DNA of 64,000 bases from Occallatibacter sp. (GTDB lineage Bacteria; Acidobacteriota; Terriglobia; Terriglobales; Acidobacteriaceae): NCBI GenBank assembly GCA_031296305.1, contig JARLFZ010000007.1, positions 1 to 64,000 of the forward strand. Direction: 5' to 3'. A program made the position numbers and the translations under genes. How positions within the stretch are numbered: position 1 is the first letter of the stretch; every line of letters begins with the position of its first letter. Below the pieces are notes generated by a model. That model was not told the origin of the DNA and ran no database searches. It saw nothing but the letters and a program-made list of their open reading frames with translations. Positions 16,359 to 26,290 of the stretch are shown in pieces.

Positions 16359-18893
16359 ATGACCAATAAACTCCTGATCTTCTTGTTCCTATCCGGCTCC
16401 ATTTGCGCCGCGCAATCGGATTTCAACACGCCTCCGGCTCAAACGGTCACTTGTCCTCTCGCCGTGGGCCCGGTTTCCGCGGCCGAAGCAGATCAATGCC
16501 CTGCGGAGACCGACATGGCTCCCACAAATGGACCGGGGAAATATCCTGCTCGAACAAACACAAACCTCACCCCCGCTACCACTCCAGGTCCAACTGAAGC
16601 TGCACCCGCACCCGGTACGAGGCCTGTACCATCCACACGGGTGATTGGTCCGATCACCACGCGATCCGAATTCGAGATGTTCGCAGAAGATGCCGCCGGG
16701 CGCAGGCTGCACGTGTATGGCAGGCAGTTATTCGACGAAGGTCCCACGACCTTTGCTCCTATGGATCACATTCCGGTGCCCGCCGATTACGTGTTGGGCC
16801 CTGGCGACCAATTGCTAATACGGGTATGGGGAAAGATCGACCTTGATGGCGGCATGACCGTGGACAGGGATGGCCAGATTTTCATTCCGAAAGTGGGAAG
16901 CTTAAGGGTGGCCGGATTGCGCTATGAACAACTCGAGAGCTATCTGCGCGCGGCCATCGGCAATCTCTACAAAGGCTTCGAACTAAGCGTGACCATGGGC
17001 AAGCTTCGCTCTATCCAGATCTTCGTTCTGGGAAGCGCAAGGCAACCAGGAGCATATACGGTCAGCTCTCTCAGCACGCTCGTCAATGCGCTCTTTGCCT
17101 CCGGCGGCCCTTCCGCCACAGGGTCGATGCGGCACATTCAGTTGCGCCGTGACAATCGTGTCGTCGCCGACTTCGACATCTACGACCTCCTGCGAAGGGG
17201 CGACAAATCGCACGATGTCCAGTTACTCCCGGGAGATGTGATCTATATTCCGCCCGCCGGCCCGCAAGTTGCGATCATAGGGAGTGTCAACGAGCCGGGG
17301 ATTTACGAATTGAAGGGCGAAACTACGATCGCAGCCGCGCTCGGCGACGCCGGCGGGCTCACCAATCTGGCCGAGGTTGATCGCGTTCTCCTCGAAAAGA
17401 TCGAGAATCACAGAAGACGAGGGGTCGATGACTTCTCCCTGGATGCATCGGGACTCGAGCGCAAACTCAAGGATGGGGACATGCTGCGGATATTCCCCAT
17501 CTCGCCGCAGTTTGAGAACGCCGTAATGCTGCGCGGCAATGTCTTTCAGCCAGGCCACTTCCCCTGGCACGAAGGCATGCGGGTCTCGGATCTGATTCCG
17601 TCGCGCGATTTTCTGATTACCCGCAGTTATTGGTACCAGGAAGGCCATTTGACTGAGAGCGCACCCGCCGGCCGCAGTTGGGGGGAGGAAAACGGCGTTC
17701 GCCGTAATCTGCGAGGCGCGGGCGTTCCGAACCAGGAATACGGAGCGGATGGCAATCCGCACAATGCAGGCGCTCCGAACCAGGAATTCGGGACGGGCGG
17801 CAATGCGCGCGATGCAGGCGCTCCGGACCAGGAATACGGGACGGCCGGCAACGCGCCCGGCGGAAGCGAGCTTAACCCGCAAAACGGCACGCCGGTACAT
17901 GTACCAATCGATATCATGACCGATCTGGTCCGGAACACCGCGGAGATCAACTGGGACTATGCCTCTATCCAGCGTCTCGATGAGCAGGATTTGAGCACCC
18001 ACCTGATTTCCTTCAACCTGGGGAATGCCATTGGCAACCCTGCATCCGCCGATAACCAGTTCCTGAAGCCCGGCGATGTGATCACGATTTTTTCGCGAAG
18101 CGACCTGCCCTTGCCGACCGACAAACACGCGACATTTGTACGGGTGAGCGGGGAGGTCAATGCCCCAGGGGTATATCGCGTGGAACCGGGCGACACGCTG
18201 CGCAACGTGGTGGAACGCGCCGGGGGGCTCACTTCGCACTCCTATCTCTACGCCTCGCAGTTAACGCGCGTCTCGACCCGCCAGGCCGAGGAACAGCAAC
18301 TCCAGGTCTCCATCGCACAGATGCAGAGAGAACTCACGTCGCGCTATGCGGCCGCTCCCTCCGGAGGCACGACGAGCGCCGCCGAGCAGCAAATGCAGAT
18401 GAGCACTCAGCAGGCCGCCATCGCCCAGCTCGGGGCAGTGAAGCCCACGGGCCGGATCGTTCTCGACATGAAGCCCGGCGCCAGCACCGTCTCCGATATT
18501 CCAAACTTGACTCTCGAAGATGGCGACAGTTTCTATATTCCACCCCGGCTCAGCACGGTTCAGGTCGCAGGAGCGGTGTACAACGAGAATGCCTTTCGGT
18601 ATCAGCCCAGGAAGCACCTATCCGCGTATCTCAACGATGCCGGCGGCCCCACCCGGCAAGCCGACGCAAAGCGCATCTTCCTGGTCAGGGCGGACGGAAC
18701 CGTCATCAGCAGGCAAAGTCACGGCCAGTTCTGGCACACCGACTTTGAAAGCACGGTCCTTTTGCCCGGGGACGCAATCATTGTTCCCACCAAGCTGAAG
18801 TCGCCGAATAACTTCATGCAACAGCTTCCATACATGGTTCAGACGCTTTCGCAAACGGCCATGACGGGGGCCGTCATCGGCTCGACCTTCTGA
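16359..18893 (+). CDS. Polysaccharide export protein with multiple SLBB domains (Wza-like)
   Basis: 'YVLGPGDQLLIRVWGKIDLDGGMTVDRDGQIFIPKVGSLRVAGLRYEQLESYLR' plus several later 'V.G.V..PG.Y' SLBB-like repeats. Confidence 0.92.
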   Translation: MTNKLLIFLFLSGSICAAQSDFNTPPAQTVTCPLAVGPVSAAEADQCPAETDMAPTNGPGKYPARTNTNLTPATTPGPTEAAPAPGTRPVPSTRVIGPITTRSEFEMFAEDAAGRRLHVYGRQLFDEGPTTFAPMDHIPVPADYVLGPGDQLLIRVWGKIDLDGGMTVDRDGQIFIPKVGSLRVAGLRYEQLESYLRAAIGNLYKGFELSVTMGKLRSIQIFVLGSARQPGAYTVSSLSTLVNALFASGGPSATGSMRHIQLRRDNRVVADFDIYDLLRRGDKSHDVQLLPGDVIYIPPAGPQVAIIGSVNEPGIYELKGETTIAAALGDAGGLTNLAEVDRVLLEKIENHRRRGVDDFSLDASGLERKLKDGDMLRIFPISPQFENAVMLRGNVFQPGHFPWHEGMRVSDLIPSRDFLITRSYWYQEGHLTESAPAGRSWGEENGVRRNLRGAGVPNQEYGADGNPHNAGAPNQEFGTGGNARDAGAPDQEYGTAGNAPGGSELNPQNGTPVHVPIDIMTDLVRNTAEINWDYASIQRLDEQDLSTHLISFNLGNAIGNPASADNQFLKPGDVITIFSRSDLPLPTDKHATFVRVSGEVNAPGVYRVEPGDTLRNVVERAGGLTSHSYLYASQLTRVSTRQAEEQQLQVSIAQMQRELTSRYAAAPSGGTTSAAEQQMQMSTQQAAIAQLGAVKPTGRIVLDMKPGASTVSDIPNLTLEDGDSFYIPPRLSTVQVAGAVYNENAFRYQPRKHLSAYLNDAGGPTRQADAKRIFLVRADGTVISRQSHGQFWHTDFESTVLLPGDAIIVPTKLKSPNNFMQQLPYMVQTLSQTAMTGAVIGSTF
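17721..17864 (+). repeat. Three tandem 48-bp units (16 aa each) inside the SLBB export protein
   Basis: GGCG(T/C)TCCG(A/G)ACCAGGAAT(A/T)CGG... at 17721, 17769, 17817; encodes (G)(V/A)P(N/D)QE(Y/F)G(A/T)(D/G/A)GN... Confidence 0.9.
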
Positions 18894-19290
18894 CATTCGA
18901 ATCCAGCCGGCGCGAGCGGAACGAAAAAGCAAGCTCGCCAGCAACCTGGCCCCCTACGGGATCGCGGAGCGTGCATCGATCCATACCGGAATGAAGAGGC
19001 AATCCTGGCGCGAAGCCAAACCCATCGCGCGAGTGTCAGGAACACATTCTGCCCCTCAACTTGGGCCGGGCCGGATAGTACCTCAGTAATTAGCGTGTTC
19101 TAAGCGATCTTTCAGTTATTGCGAACTGCAGTTGCAACACTTTTCCTCATCGCGTTCGGTCAAGACGAGGAGCCGTCGCGTGCCTGAATTCGGCACTCGA
19201 CCCTCTCATTGGAGGAAACGGCCATCTGGCCCTCGTCTCACACACCAGATCATCCTTATCCAGAATCGCGAAAATGAAGAGGAACAAATA

Positions 19291-21243
19291 ATGCGCAGCA
19301 GATTTAGAAGCATGTTGAGGAGCAGCGCGATGCGTTGGCTCTTCGTATGGGCCGCACAAGGTTGCATCTTTGCACTCTCGGGATTCGTAGCTTTTCTGTT
19401 ACGGTTCGACTTCGGGCTTCCGCAGTCTTGCCTCCGTTATTTCGTTTATGCGCTTCCGGTCTGGATTGCCGTCAAAAGCGTGATATTCCAGGCCTCGAAT
19501 TTGAATCGCTGGGGACTGCGGTATGTAACGATTGCCGATGTCCACAGGATCGTCATTGCGAACTGTGCCGGATCGCTGCTGAGCTGGGCGATCATTGTTT
19601 ACATTGCCCCCGCGGGTTTCCCGCGTTCCATTTATCTAATCGACCTCATTATTTCTCTCTTGGGCACGGCTGGATTGCGTGTCGTGGTTCGCATGGTAGC
19701 TGAAGCCATACATGGCGGGCAGGGAATTGGACAGGAGAAGAGAACGCTCATCTACGGAGCCGGTGACGCCGGCATTACTCTGCTCAGGGAGATCCGCAAC
19801 AATCCCAAACTGGCGTATCACGTTTGCGGATTTCTCGATGACGGCCTGGACAAAAAGGGGTTACTCATTAGTGGTATAGAAGTGCTTGCAGGCGGGGACG
19901 AAATAAAGTCACTCGTAACCAAACACAATGTCGCGATCATTCTGATTGCCATTCCCTCGGCCACGGGCGTCGAGATGACCAGGATACTGGAGTTGTGCCA
20001 CGCCGCGGGTGTGGAGTCGAAGACCGTACCCGGACTCGGAGAGGTGGTCGAAGAGTGCGGCCTGGTTGGCCAGATTCGTGAAGTTGCAGTCGAAGATCTT
20101 CTTGGCCGCAACCCGGTCCGGCTTGAAGTAGGCCGAATTCGCGAAGTCCTCAAGGGCAAGGTCGTTCTCGTGACCGGGGCCGCGGGTTCCATTGGTTCCG
20201 AGCTTTGCCGGCAGATTGCGCGCTTTCAACCTGCTGGAATCGTAGGCTTTGAAATTGCCGAGTCTCCCCTGTTCGAGATCGATCGCGAAATGAAACAGAG
20301 GTTCCCGCAGATCCCCTTCTACCCCGAGATCGGGAACGTGCAAAACCGCGCCCGCCTGGACGATGTACTCCGCCAATACCGGCCCACTATCGTTTATCAT
20401 GCCGCAGCGTATAAGCACGTTCCCCTCATGGAGACGCACGTCTTCGAGGCCGTGGAGAACAATGTTCTGGGGACCTACAACCTCGCCCTCGCCGCGACCA
20501 AACACGGTGTCGAGGATTTCGTCCTGATTTCCTCCGACAAAGCCGTCCGCCCCACCAATATCATGGGCACCACCAAGCGCGTCGCTGAACTCATTCTGCT
20601 GGCGCTGCAAAACGGCCGAACCCGCTACGTTGCGGTGCGTTTCGGCAACGTGCTCGGCTCGAACGGCAGCGTGATCCCGATCTTCAAGAAGCAAATCGCG
20701 GCCGGGGGGCCGGTCACCGTGACGCATCCCGAGATGCGGCGCTTCTTCATGACCATTCCCGAGGCGTGCCAGCTGGTTTTGCAGGCATCGGCGGTGGCGA
20801 CGGGCGGCCAGATCTGTGTTCTGGATATGGGACAGCCGGTCAAGATCGTCGACCTGGCCCGGAATCTGATTCTGCTGTCCGGCCTGAAGCCGGAGAAAGA
20901 TATCAAAATCCAATTCACCGGAATGCGGCCCGGCGAAAAGCTCTACGAAGAACTCAGTACACTTCTCGAAGACACGATTCCAACCGAGCATGAGAAAGTG
21001 CGCATCTTCGTGGGCAACGGTGTGCCGGAAGGTAACGTCCACAGGTGGCTCGATGAACTTCGCGATCTATGTGCAGCGCGCGATACGGGCCGCCTCATGA
21101 TTGCCCTCAAAGAAATCGTTCTGGACTACAGCCCCAGCGCTGACTTGCTGAGACGCGTTGTTGAAGCCACGGACCACAGGCCGCACGTTTCCGTTCTTGA
21201 GCGGCCGCATATCGGCCATCAGGCAGAAGCGCCGATTTGTTGA
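19291..21243 (+). CDS. Membrane-anchored nucleotide-sugar 4,6-dehydratase (PglF/WbpM/CapD-like)
   Basis: TM N-terminus, 'YGAGDAGITLLREI', second Rossmann 'VLVTGAAGSIGSELCRQI', 'VYHAAAYKHVPLMETH', 'FVLISSDKAVRPTNIMGTTKR'; ATG 19291. Confidence 0.93.
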   Translation: MRSRFRSMLRSSAMRWLFVWAAQGCIFALSGFVAFLLRFDFGLPQSCLRYFVYALPVWIAVKSVIFQASNLNRWGLRYVTIADVHRIVIANCAGSLLSWAIIVYIAPAGFPRSIYLIDLIISLLGTAGLRVVVRMVAEAIHGGQGIGQEKRTLIYGAGDAGITLLREIRNNPKLAYHVCGFLDDGLDKKGLLISGIEVLAGGDEIKSLVTKHNVAIILIAIPSATGVEMTRILELCHAAGVESKTVPGLGEVVEECGLVGQIREVAVEDLLGRNPVRLEVGRIREVLKGKVVLVTGAAGSIGSELCRQIARFQPAGIVGFEIAESPLFEIDREMKQRFPQIPFYPEIGNVQNRARLDDVLRQYRPTIVYHAAAYKHVPLMETHVFEAVENNVLGTYNLALAATKHGVEDFVLISSDKAVRPTNIMGTTKRVAELILLALQNGRTRYVAVRFGNVLGSNGSVIPIFKKQIAAGGPVTVTHPEMRRFFMTIPEACQLVLQASAVATGGQICVLDMGQPVKIVDLARNLILLSGLKPEKDIKIQFTGMRPGEKLYEELSTLLEDTIPTEHEKVRIFVGNGVPEGNVHRWLDELRDLCAARDTGRLMIALKEIVLDYSPSADLLRRVVEATDHRPHVSVLERPHIGHQAEAPIC

Positions 21244-21434
21244 GGGTATCCGTACCGCGGCGAGGTCCGCAAAGAGAACGCTATCCGTTACGAGTTCCGC
21301 AAACGGCTCCACCAATATGTGAGCGGTTCCGGCAGAGCCGCCCGGCTGGCGAACGCGAATTGCATCTTCCTGATCAGCGCTGATAGAGCGTGTGCGGCCG
21401 GTGGAGCCACGGCTCGCGCTGGCCGGGCGGGCCG

Positions 21435-22778
21435 ATGGGAGAGACGTCCGTGATCACCGAGATCAATTCCCAAACTGCTATGAATGCCCATACTTACTCC
21501 GATCCAGAAGTCGATGTGCAGAAGATGCGCCAACAGAATCCTGCGACTGACCAATCCGAAGCTGTAAAGCAGCCGGTAACTCCGGGGACAGACAACGCCA
21601 CGATGTTCGGCGTCACCGCTCTGGTGATCGGTATTCTTACCCAACTCGCCAGCCGCAAGCGGATGATTCTAAGCGTGACCGGCGGGGCCATGCTCGTGGG
21701 CCTGCTCTCGAGCCTGCTGCTGCCTGTCCGGTATACGTCGGTGACCAGGATCATGCCGCCGCGGCAGACCCAGTCCACCACCGCAATAATGAACAGCGTG
21801 CCGGGTATCGCGGCGATGGGCGACGCCATGTCGGGCGGACTGAGCCTGCGCGATCCCAATGCAATCTATGTAGATCTGATGAAGTCCCGGCCGGTGGCGG
21901 ATGCCATCATCGATCGCTTCAACCTCATGCAGGTCTATCGCGACAAAAACCGCACCGACACGCGCCGGGATCTGGCGGAGAATACGGCGATCGTATCGGA
22001 GATGAGCGCTCTCATCTCTATATCCGTTACGGACAAGGACAAGAAGCGCGCGGCCGACATCGCCAATGCCTACACCGAACAGCTCCGCGCTCTGAGCAAG
22101 ATCATCTCGGTCACGGAGGCTTCCAAGCGGCGGCTCTTCTACGAAGAACAGTTGAAGAATCAGAAAGAAGTGCTGGTGGGGGCCGAACTTGCCTTCCAGC
22201 AGGTTCAACTCGAAAAAGGCGTAGTCCAGTTGGATGCCCAGGCCAAGGCCATGATCGAGGGGCTTGCCACGCTCCGCGCACAGGTCGCGGCCAAGCAGGT
22301 CGAAGTCCAGGCCCTGCGTTCCTATTCCACCGAACACAATCCGGACGTGCAGTTGGCAGAGCAGGAGCTGGCCGCGACGCAAGCTGAGGTTGCGCGCCTC
22401 GAACAGAGCAACCCCTCTCCCGAGATTGCCAGCCTAGGTTTCAAAAACATCCCCGGCGCTGGCGTGGAGTATCTTCGCGCCCAGCACGAACTGCTGTATC
22501 AGCAGGCCCTGTACGACATGCTGATGAAACAATACGAAGCCGCCAAGCTGGATGAAGCCAAGGAGGCGGCCGTCATCCAGGTCGTCGAGCCGGGGATCGA
22601 GCCGGAGCGGAAATCGTCCCCGCATCGCATGCAGATTGTCCTCCTGTCTGCGATAGGAGGCTTTCTGGTCTCCTGTTTCCTGACTTGGGCACTGTGGTGG
22701 CGAGGCGTGGCGCGAACGGACCCGGAAACCGCCGCCGCAATTCGCAATCTACAGTGTGCCCTGCGGAGACCGATCTAG
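21435..22778 (+). CDS. Wzz-type chain-length determinant protein without cytoplasmic kinase domain
   Basis: Two terminal TM segments flanking coiled coil; 'YTSVTRIMPPRQTQSTTAIM', 'VVEPGIEPERKSSPHRMQIVLLSAIGGFLVSCFL'. Confidence 0.88.
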   Translation: MGETSVITEINSQTAMNAHTYSDPEVDVQKMRQQNPATDQSEAVKQPVTPGTDNATMFGVTALVIGILTQLASRKRMILSVTGGAMLVGLLSSLLLPVRYTSVTRIMPPRQTQSTTAIMNSVPGIAAMGDAMSGGLSLRDPNAIYVDLMKSRPVADAIIDRFNLMQVYRDKNRTDTRRDLAENTAIVSEMSALISISVTDKDKKRAADIANAYTEQLRALSKIISVTEASKRRLFYEEQLKNQKEVLVGAELAFQQVQLEKGVVQLDAQAKAMIEGLATLRAQVAAKQVEVQALRSYSTEHNPDVQLAEQELAATQAEVARLEQSNPSPEIASLGFKNIPGAGVEYLRAQHELLYQQALYDMLMKQYEAAKLDEAKEAAVIQVVEPGIEPERKSSPHRMQIVLLSAIGGFLVSCFLTWALWWRGVARTDPETAAAIRNLQCALRRPI

Positions 22779-22937
22779 CCCGGCTGTCGCCCCATCGCGG
22801 GCAATGATCCAACCGCGGGCGGAGGCCGTTTCACAGCTCTCCGCCACTACCGTCAAATCGCTCCTGCGGCAGCATTCCGGTCCGGTTGCTGCCTGTTCCT
22901 TCAACGTGTCCGGCACGGGACCAGCCTGGGAGATGCA

Positions 22938-23975
22938 ATGAACTCACATACTTTTGCTGGTAAACGCCTGCTTATCACGGGAGGTACCGGCACCTTCGGC
23001 AACGCGGTGGTTGAGATGGCGAGCCATGCCGGCTTCGGTGAGATTCGCATCTTCAGCCGCGATGAGAAGAAGCAGGACGACATGCGGAGGCGGCTGAAGA
23101 ACAGCGCCATCAAGTTCTATCTGGGCGACGTACGCAATTACGACGGTGTTCTGCAGGCCATGCGTGGCGTAGACCTGGTCTTTCATGCGGCGGCGTTGAA
23201 GCAGGTTCCTTCCTGCGAATTCTTCCCCATAGAGGCCGTCCAGACCAATACCCTCGGCGCCGAGAATGTGATGAACGCAGCCCTCGCATCCCGGGTGAGC
23301 AAGGTCATCGTCCTGAGCACCGACAAGGCGGTGTATCCGGTCAACGCCATGGGGATGTCCAAGGCGCTGATGGAAAAGTGCATGGCGGCCAAGGCCCGCA
23401 TGCACCAGGACTCCCCGACCGTGTTTTGCGGCACCCGCTACGGAAACGTGATGGGCTCGCGGGGATCGGTGATACCGCTGTTTCTGAGCCAGATCCAATC
23501 CGGGGAACCTCTTACTGTAACCGATCCTGAAATGACCAGGTTCATGATGACCATCGAGGGCGCGGTGGAACTGGTGCTCTACGCATTCGAGCACGGCAGG
23601 CCGGGGGACATCTTCGTTCGCAAGGCTCCGTCGGCAACCATCGGCACCCTGGCCAAAGCGATCGAGCAGATCTTCGATACCGAGAAGAGCTATCGGGTCA
23701 TCGGCACGCGTCACGGCGAAAAACTGTACGAGACTCTGATGAACCGCGAGGAGATAGCGCGCGCCGAGGATCTTGGAGACTACTACCGGATATGCGCCGA
23801 TACGCGCGACCTGAACTACTCCTCCTACTTCAGCGAGGGCAAGCACGAGATATCCGAGGCCGAGGACTATCACTCCCATAACTCCGCGCGCCTCAATCTG
23901 GAGGCGATGACGGCGACGCTCCAGGGTCTGGCCTGCGTGCAGGAAGCACTGAGCGGAAGGATGTTGCCGGCGTGA
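22938..23975 (+). CDS. CapE-like UDP-N-acetylglucosamine 4,6-dehydratase/5-epimerase
   Basis: 'LLITGGTGTFGNAVVEMA', 'VFHAAALKQVPSCEFFPIEAVQTN', 'VVLSTDKAVYPVNAMGMSKALMEK'; followed by CapF- and CapG-like genes. Confidence 0.88.
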   Translation: MNSHTFAGKRLLITGGTGTFGNAVVEMASHAGFGEIRIFSRDEKKQDDMRRRLKNSAIKFYLGDVRNYDGVLQAMRGVDLVFHAAALKQVPSCEFFPIEAVQTNTLGAENVMNAALASRVSKVIVLSTDKAVYPVNAMGMSKALMEKCMAAKARMHQDSPTVFCGTRYGNVMGSRGSVIPLFLSQIQSGEPLTVTDPEMTRFMMTIEGAVELVLYAFEHGRPGDIFVRKAPSATIGTLAKAIEQIFDTEKSYRVIGTRHGEKLYETLMNREEIARAEDLGDYYRICADTRDLNYSSYFSEGKHEISEAEDYHSHNSARLNLEAMTATLQGLACVQEALSGRMLPA

Positions 23976-25117
23976 TCAGGGTTCTTGTCACCGACAGCCG
24001 CTGCTTTCTCGGCCGCAACCTGCTGGCGCATTTGCGCGAGCGGCGGGATTGCGACACCTTTGCCGCCGATCGGGAGACTTCTCCGGCCGAGCTCGAGCGG
24101 CAGTTGGCCGTCGCGGATGTGGTGTTTCACGTCGGCGGCGTTTGCCGGTCAGAGAACCACGCTGAGTTTGAGCGGGTGAACGCCGGACTGACCAGGCGGC
24201 TTTGCGTTTGCTTGCGGCGCGCAGGCCGCGCGGCGAAGATCGTGTTCGAGTCCTCGATCCAGGCAGATCTGCCCAATGCCTACGGAACCAGCAAGGCGCA
24301 TGCGGAAGATGCCTTAAGGGAGTTTGCCGCAGCTACCGGAGCCAGGGTCAGGATCTTCCGCCTCAAGGGTCTGTTCGGCAAGTGGTGCCCGCCCAATTAC
24401 AACTCGGTGACGGCGACGTTTTGCCATAACATTGCCCATGATCTGCCGATCGCCATCTCCGATCCTGCCCATGAGGTGGAGCTCAACTACGCCGACGACA
24501 TCGTCGCTGCGTTTCTCGAGGAACTGGAGAACGACGCTCCCGAGCTGCCGCAGATTGCCTGCACCCGGCTGCGCCTGGATGATCTGGCCGGCCGCATTCA
24601 GGCATTTCATGAGATGGGAGCGACCTTGAGACTGCCGGATTTCGCGGATCCCTTCTGCCGGGCTCTTTATGCAACCTATCTGTCCTACGTTCCCAGCCAC
24701 ACCAGGCAGCGGAATCTGGATGTCAGGACCGACACGAGAGGCAGTCTGGCGGAATTCATTAAGTCTGAACACAGCGGGCAGATCTTTGTGTCGCGAACGG
24801 CCCCAGGCGTGACCCGCGGCAACCACTATCACCATACCAAGGCGGAGAAGTTCCTGGTCGTCGAAGGCGAAGGTTTGATCAGGATGCAGCCGATGGAGGG
24901 CGGGCCGGTGGATGAGTACCAAGTGGAGGGAAGCAGGTATCAGGTGATCGATATTCCGCCCGGGTTCACTCACTCCATCCGCAATATCGGCCGGGGCGAA
25001 ATGGTGACTTTGTTCTGGTCGAGCGAAGTGTTCAACCCCGACCGTCCGGATACCTATTATCTTCCCGTTGGTGAAGGGCGGCTGGCGCTCGATGGACGGG
25101 TACCAGCCGGCAGTTGA
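23972..25117 (+). CDS. CapF-like bifunctional epimerase/reductase with C-terminal cupin
   Basis: SDR N-half with YGTSK; cupin 'DTRGSLAEFIKSEHSGQIFVSRTAPGVTRGNHYHHTKAEKFLVVEGEGLIRM...PGFTHSIRNIGRGEMVTLFWSSEVFNPDRPDTY'; GTG start overlaps previous stop. Confidence 0.9.
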   Translation: MIRVLVTDSRCFLGRNLLAHLRERRDCDTFAADRETSPAELERQLAVADVVFHVGGVCRSENHAEFERVNAGLTRRLCVCLRRAGRAAKIVFESSIQADLPNAYGTSKAHAEDALREFAAATGARVRIFRLKGLFGKWCPPNYNSVTATFCHNIAHDLPIAISDPAHEVELNYADDIVAAFLEELENDAPELPQIACTRLRLDDLAGRIQAFHEMGATLRLPDFADPFCRALYATYLSYVPSHTRQRNLDVRTDTRGSLAEFIKSEHSGQIFVSRTAPGVTRGNHYHHTKAEKFLVVEGEGLIRMQPMEGGPVDEYQVEGSRYQVIDIPPGFTHSIRNIGRGEMVTLFWSSEVFNPDRPDTYYLPVGEGRLALDGRVPAGS

Positions 25118-25151
25118 GAGAAAACATTCCAAGCGGCACCCTGGAGAAACC

Positions 25152-26276
25152 ATGAAAGTTGTGAGCATTCTTGGCACCCGGCCGGAGATCATCAAGATGT
25201 CGCGGGTGATGGCGGTTCTGGATCGATACACGGAGCACACCATTGTCCACACCGGCCAGAATTACGATTACGAGTTGAATCAACTCTTCTTTGAGGACCT
25301 GGAAGTACGCCGGCCCGACCATTTCCTTGAGGCGGCCGGAAAGACCGCGGCAGAGACCATCGGGTTGGTGATTGCAAAGTCAGACAACCTGTTCGCCGAG
25401 CTCCGGCCCGACGCGGTCCTGATCCTGGGCGACACCAACAGCGCCCTGGCCGCCCTGCCCGCCAAGAGGAGAAGGATTCCCGTATTCCACATGGAGGCCG
25501 GAAATCGCTGCTTCGACGACCGCTCGCCCGAGGAGATCAATCGGCGCATTGTGGACCATACCAGCGATATCAATATGCCCTACAGTTCCATCTCCCGGGA
25601 ATACCTGCTGCGCGAGGGCCTGGCGCCGGACCGCATCATCAAGACCGGGAGTCCCATGTATGAAGTGCTCCACCATTACCTGCCTAAAATCCGCGCGTCG
25701 TCGATTCTTGAGCGTTTCGGTCTGGAGAGCGGAAAGTACTTTGTTGTGAGCTGCCATCGCGAGGAGAATGTCGACCAGCCGCGCGCACTGGAACGGTTCG
25801 TGGCCCTGCTCAATTCGCTGGCCGCCGAATACGAACTGCCTCTGGTCGTCTCCACGCACCCCAGAACCAGGAAGCGGCTGAACGAACTCGGTGCGCTGCT
25901 GAGCCCTCTTGTGCAACTGCGGGAGCCCGTGGGTCTTTTCGATTTTGTGCATCTGGAGATGAACGCCAGGGCCACGCTCTCCGATAGCGGGACCATCACC
26001 GAGGAATCCTCCATTCTCGGATTTCCGGCGCTGAGTCTTCGCGAGATGCATGAGCGTCCGGAGGGCATGGAGGAGGGAGCTGTGATGATGACCGGCTTTA
26101 ACGCGACGCGGGTGCGCGAGGGGCTGAGGATTCTCGCCGATCAGTCCGATGCCCAACTGCGAACCGTGCTCGAATACACGGTTCCCAACGTCTCGCAAAA
26201 GGTTCTGCGCATCATCGTCAGCTATGTGGACTACGTGCACAGGAATGTGTGGCACGAGTTTACGCCCGGAAGTTAG
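25152..26276 (+). CDS. UDP-N-acetylglucosamine 2-epimerase family (WecB/CapG-like)
   Basis: 'VVSILGTRPEIIKMSRVM', 'HTGQNYDYELNQLFFEDLEV', 'HMEAGNRCFDDRSPEEINRRIVDHTSDINMPYS', 'SDSGTITEESSILGFPAL'. Confidence 0.93.
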   Translation: MKVVSILGTRPEIIKMSRVMAVLDRYTEHTIVHTGQNYDYELNQLFFEDLEVRRPDHFLEAAGKTAAETIGLVIAKSDNLFAELRPDAVLILGDTNSALAALPAKRRRIPVFHMEAGNRCFDDRSPEEINRRIVDHTSDINMPYSSISREYLLREGLAPDRIIKTGSPMYEVLHHYLPKIRASSILERFGLESGKYFVVSCHREENVDQPRALERFVALLNSLAAEYELPLVVSTHPRTRKRLNELGALLSPLVQLREPVGLFDFVHLEMNARATLSDSGTITEESSILGFPALSLREMHERPEGMEEGAVMMTGFNATRVREGLRILADQSDAQLRTVLEYTVPNVSQKVLRIIVSYVDYVHRNVWHEFTPGS

Positions 26277-26290
26277 GCGATGAAGATTCG

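Noticed and set aside
17223-18239. 338-aa minus-strand ORF
   Set aside because: Antisense to the SLBB export protein; apparent ARPEFLVRSACI repeats mirror the 48-bp repeat.
19909-21042. 377-aa minus-strand ORF
   Set aside because: Antisense to the PglF/WbpM-like dehydratase with unmistakable motifs.
22944-23879. 311-aa minus-strand ORF
   Set aside because: Antisense to the CapE-like gene; His/Gly-rich shadow composition.
24314-25252. 312-aa minus-strand ORF
   Set aside because: Antisense to the CapF-like gene.
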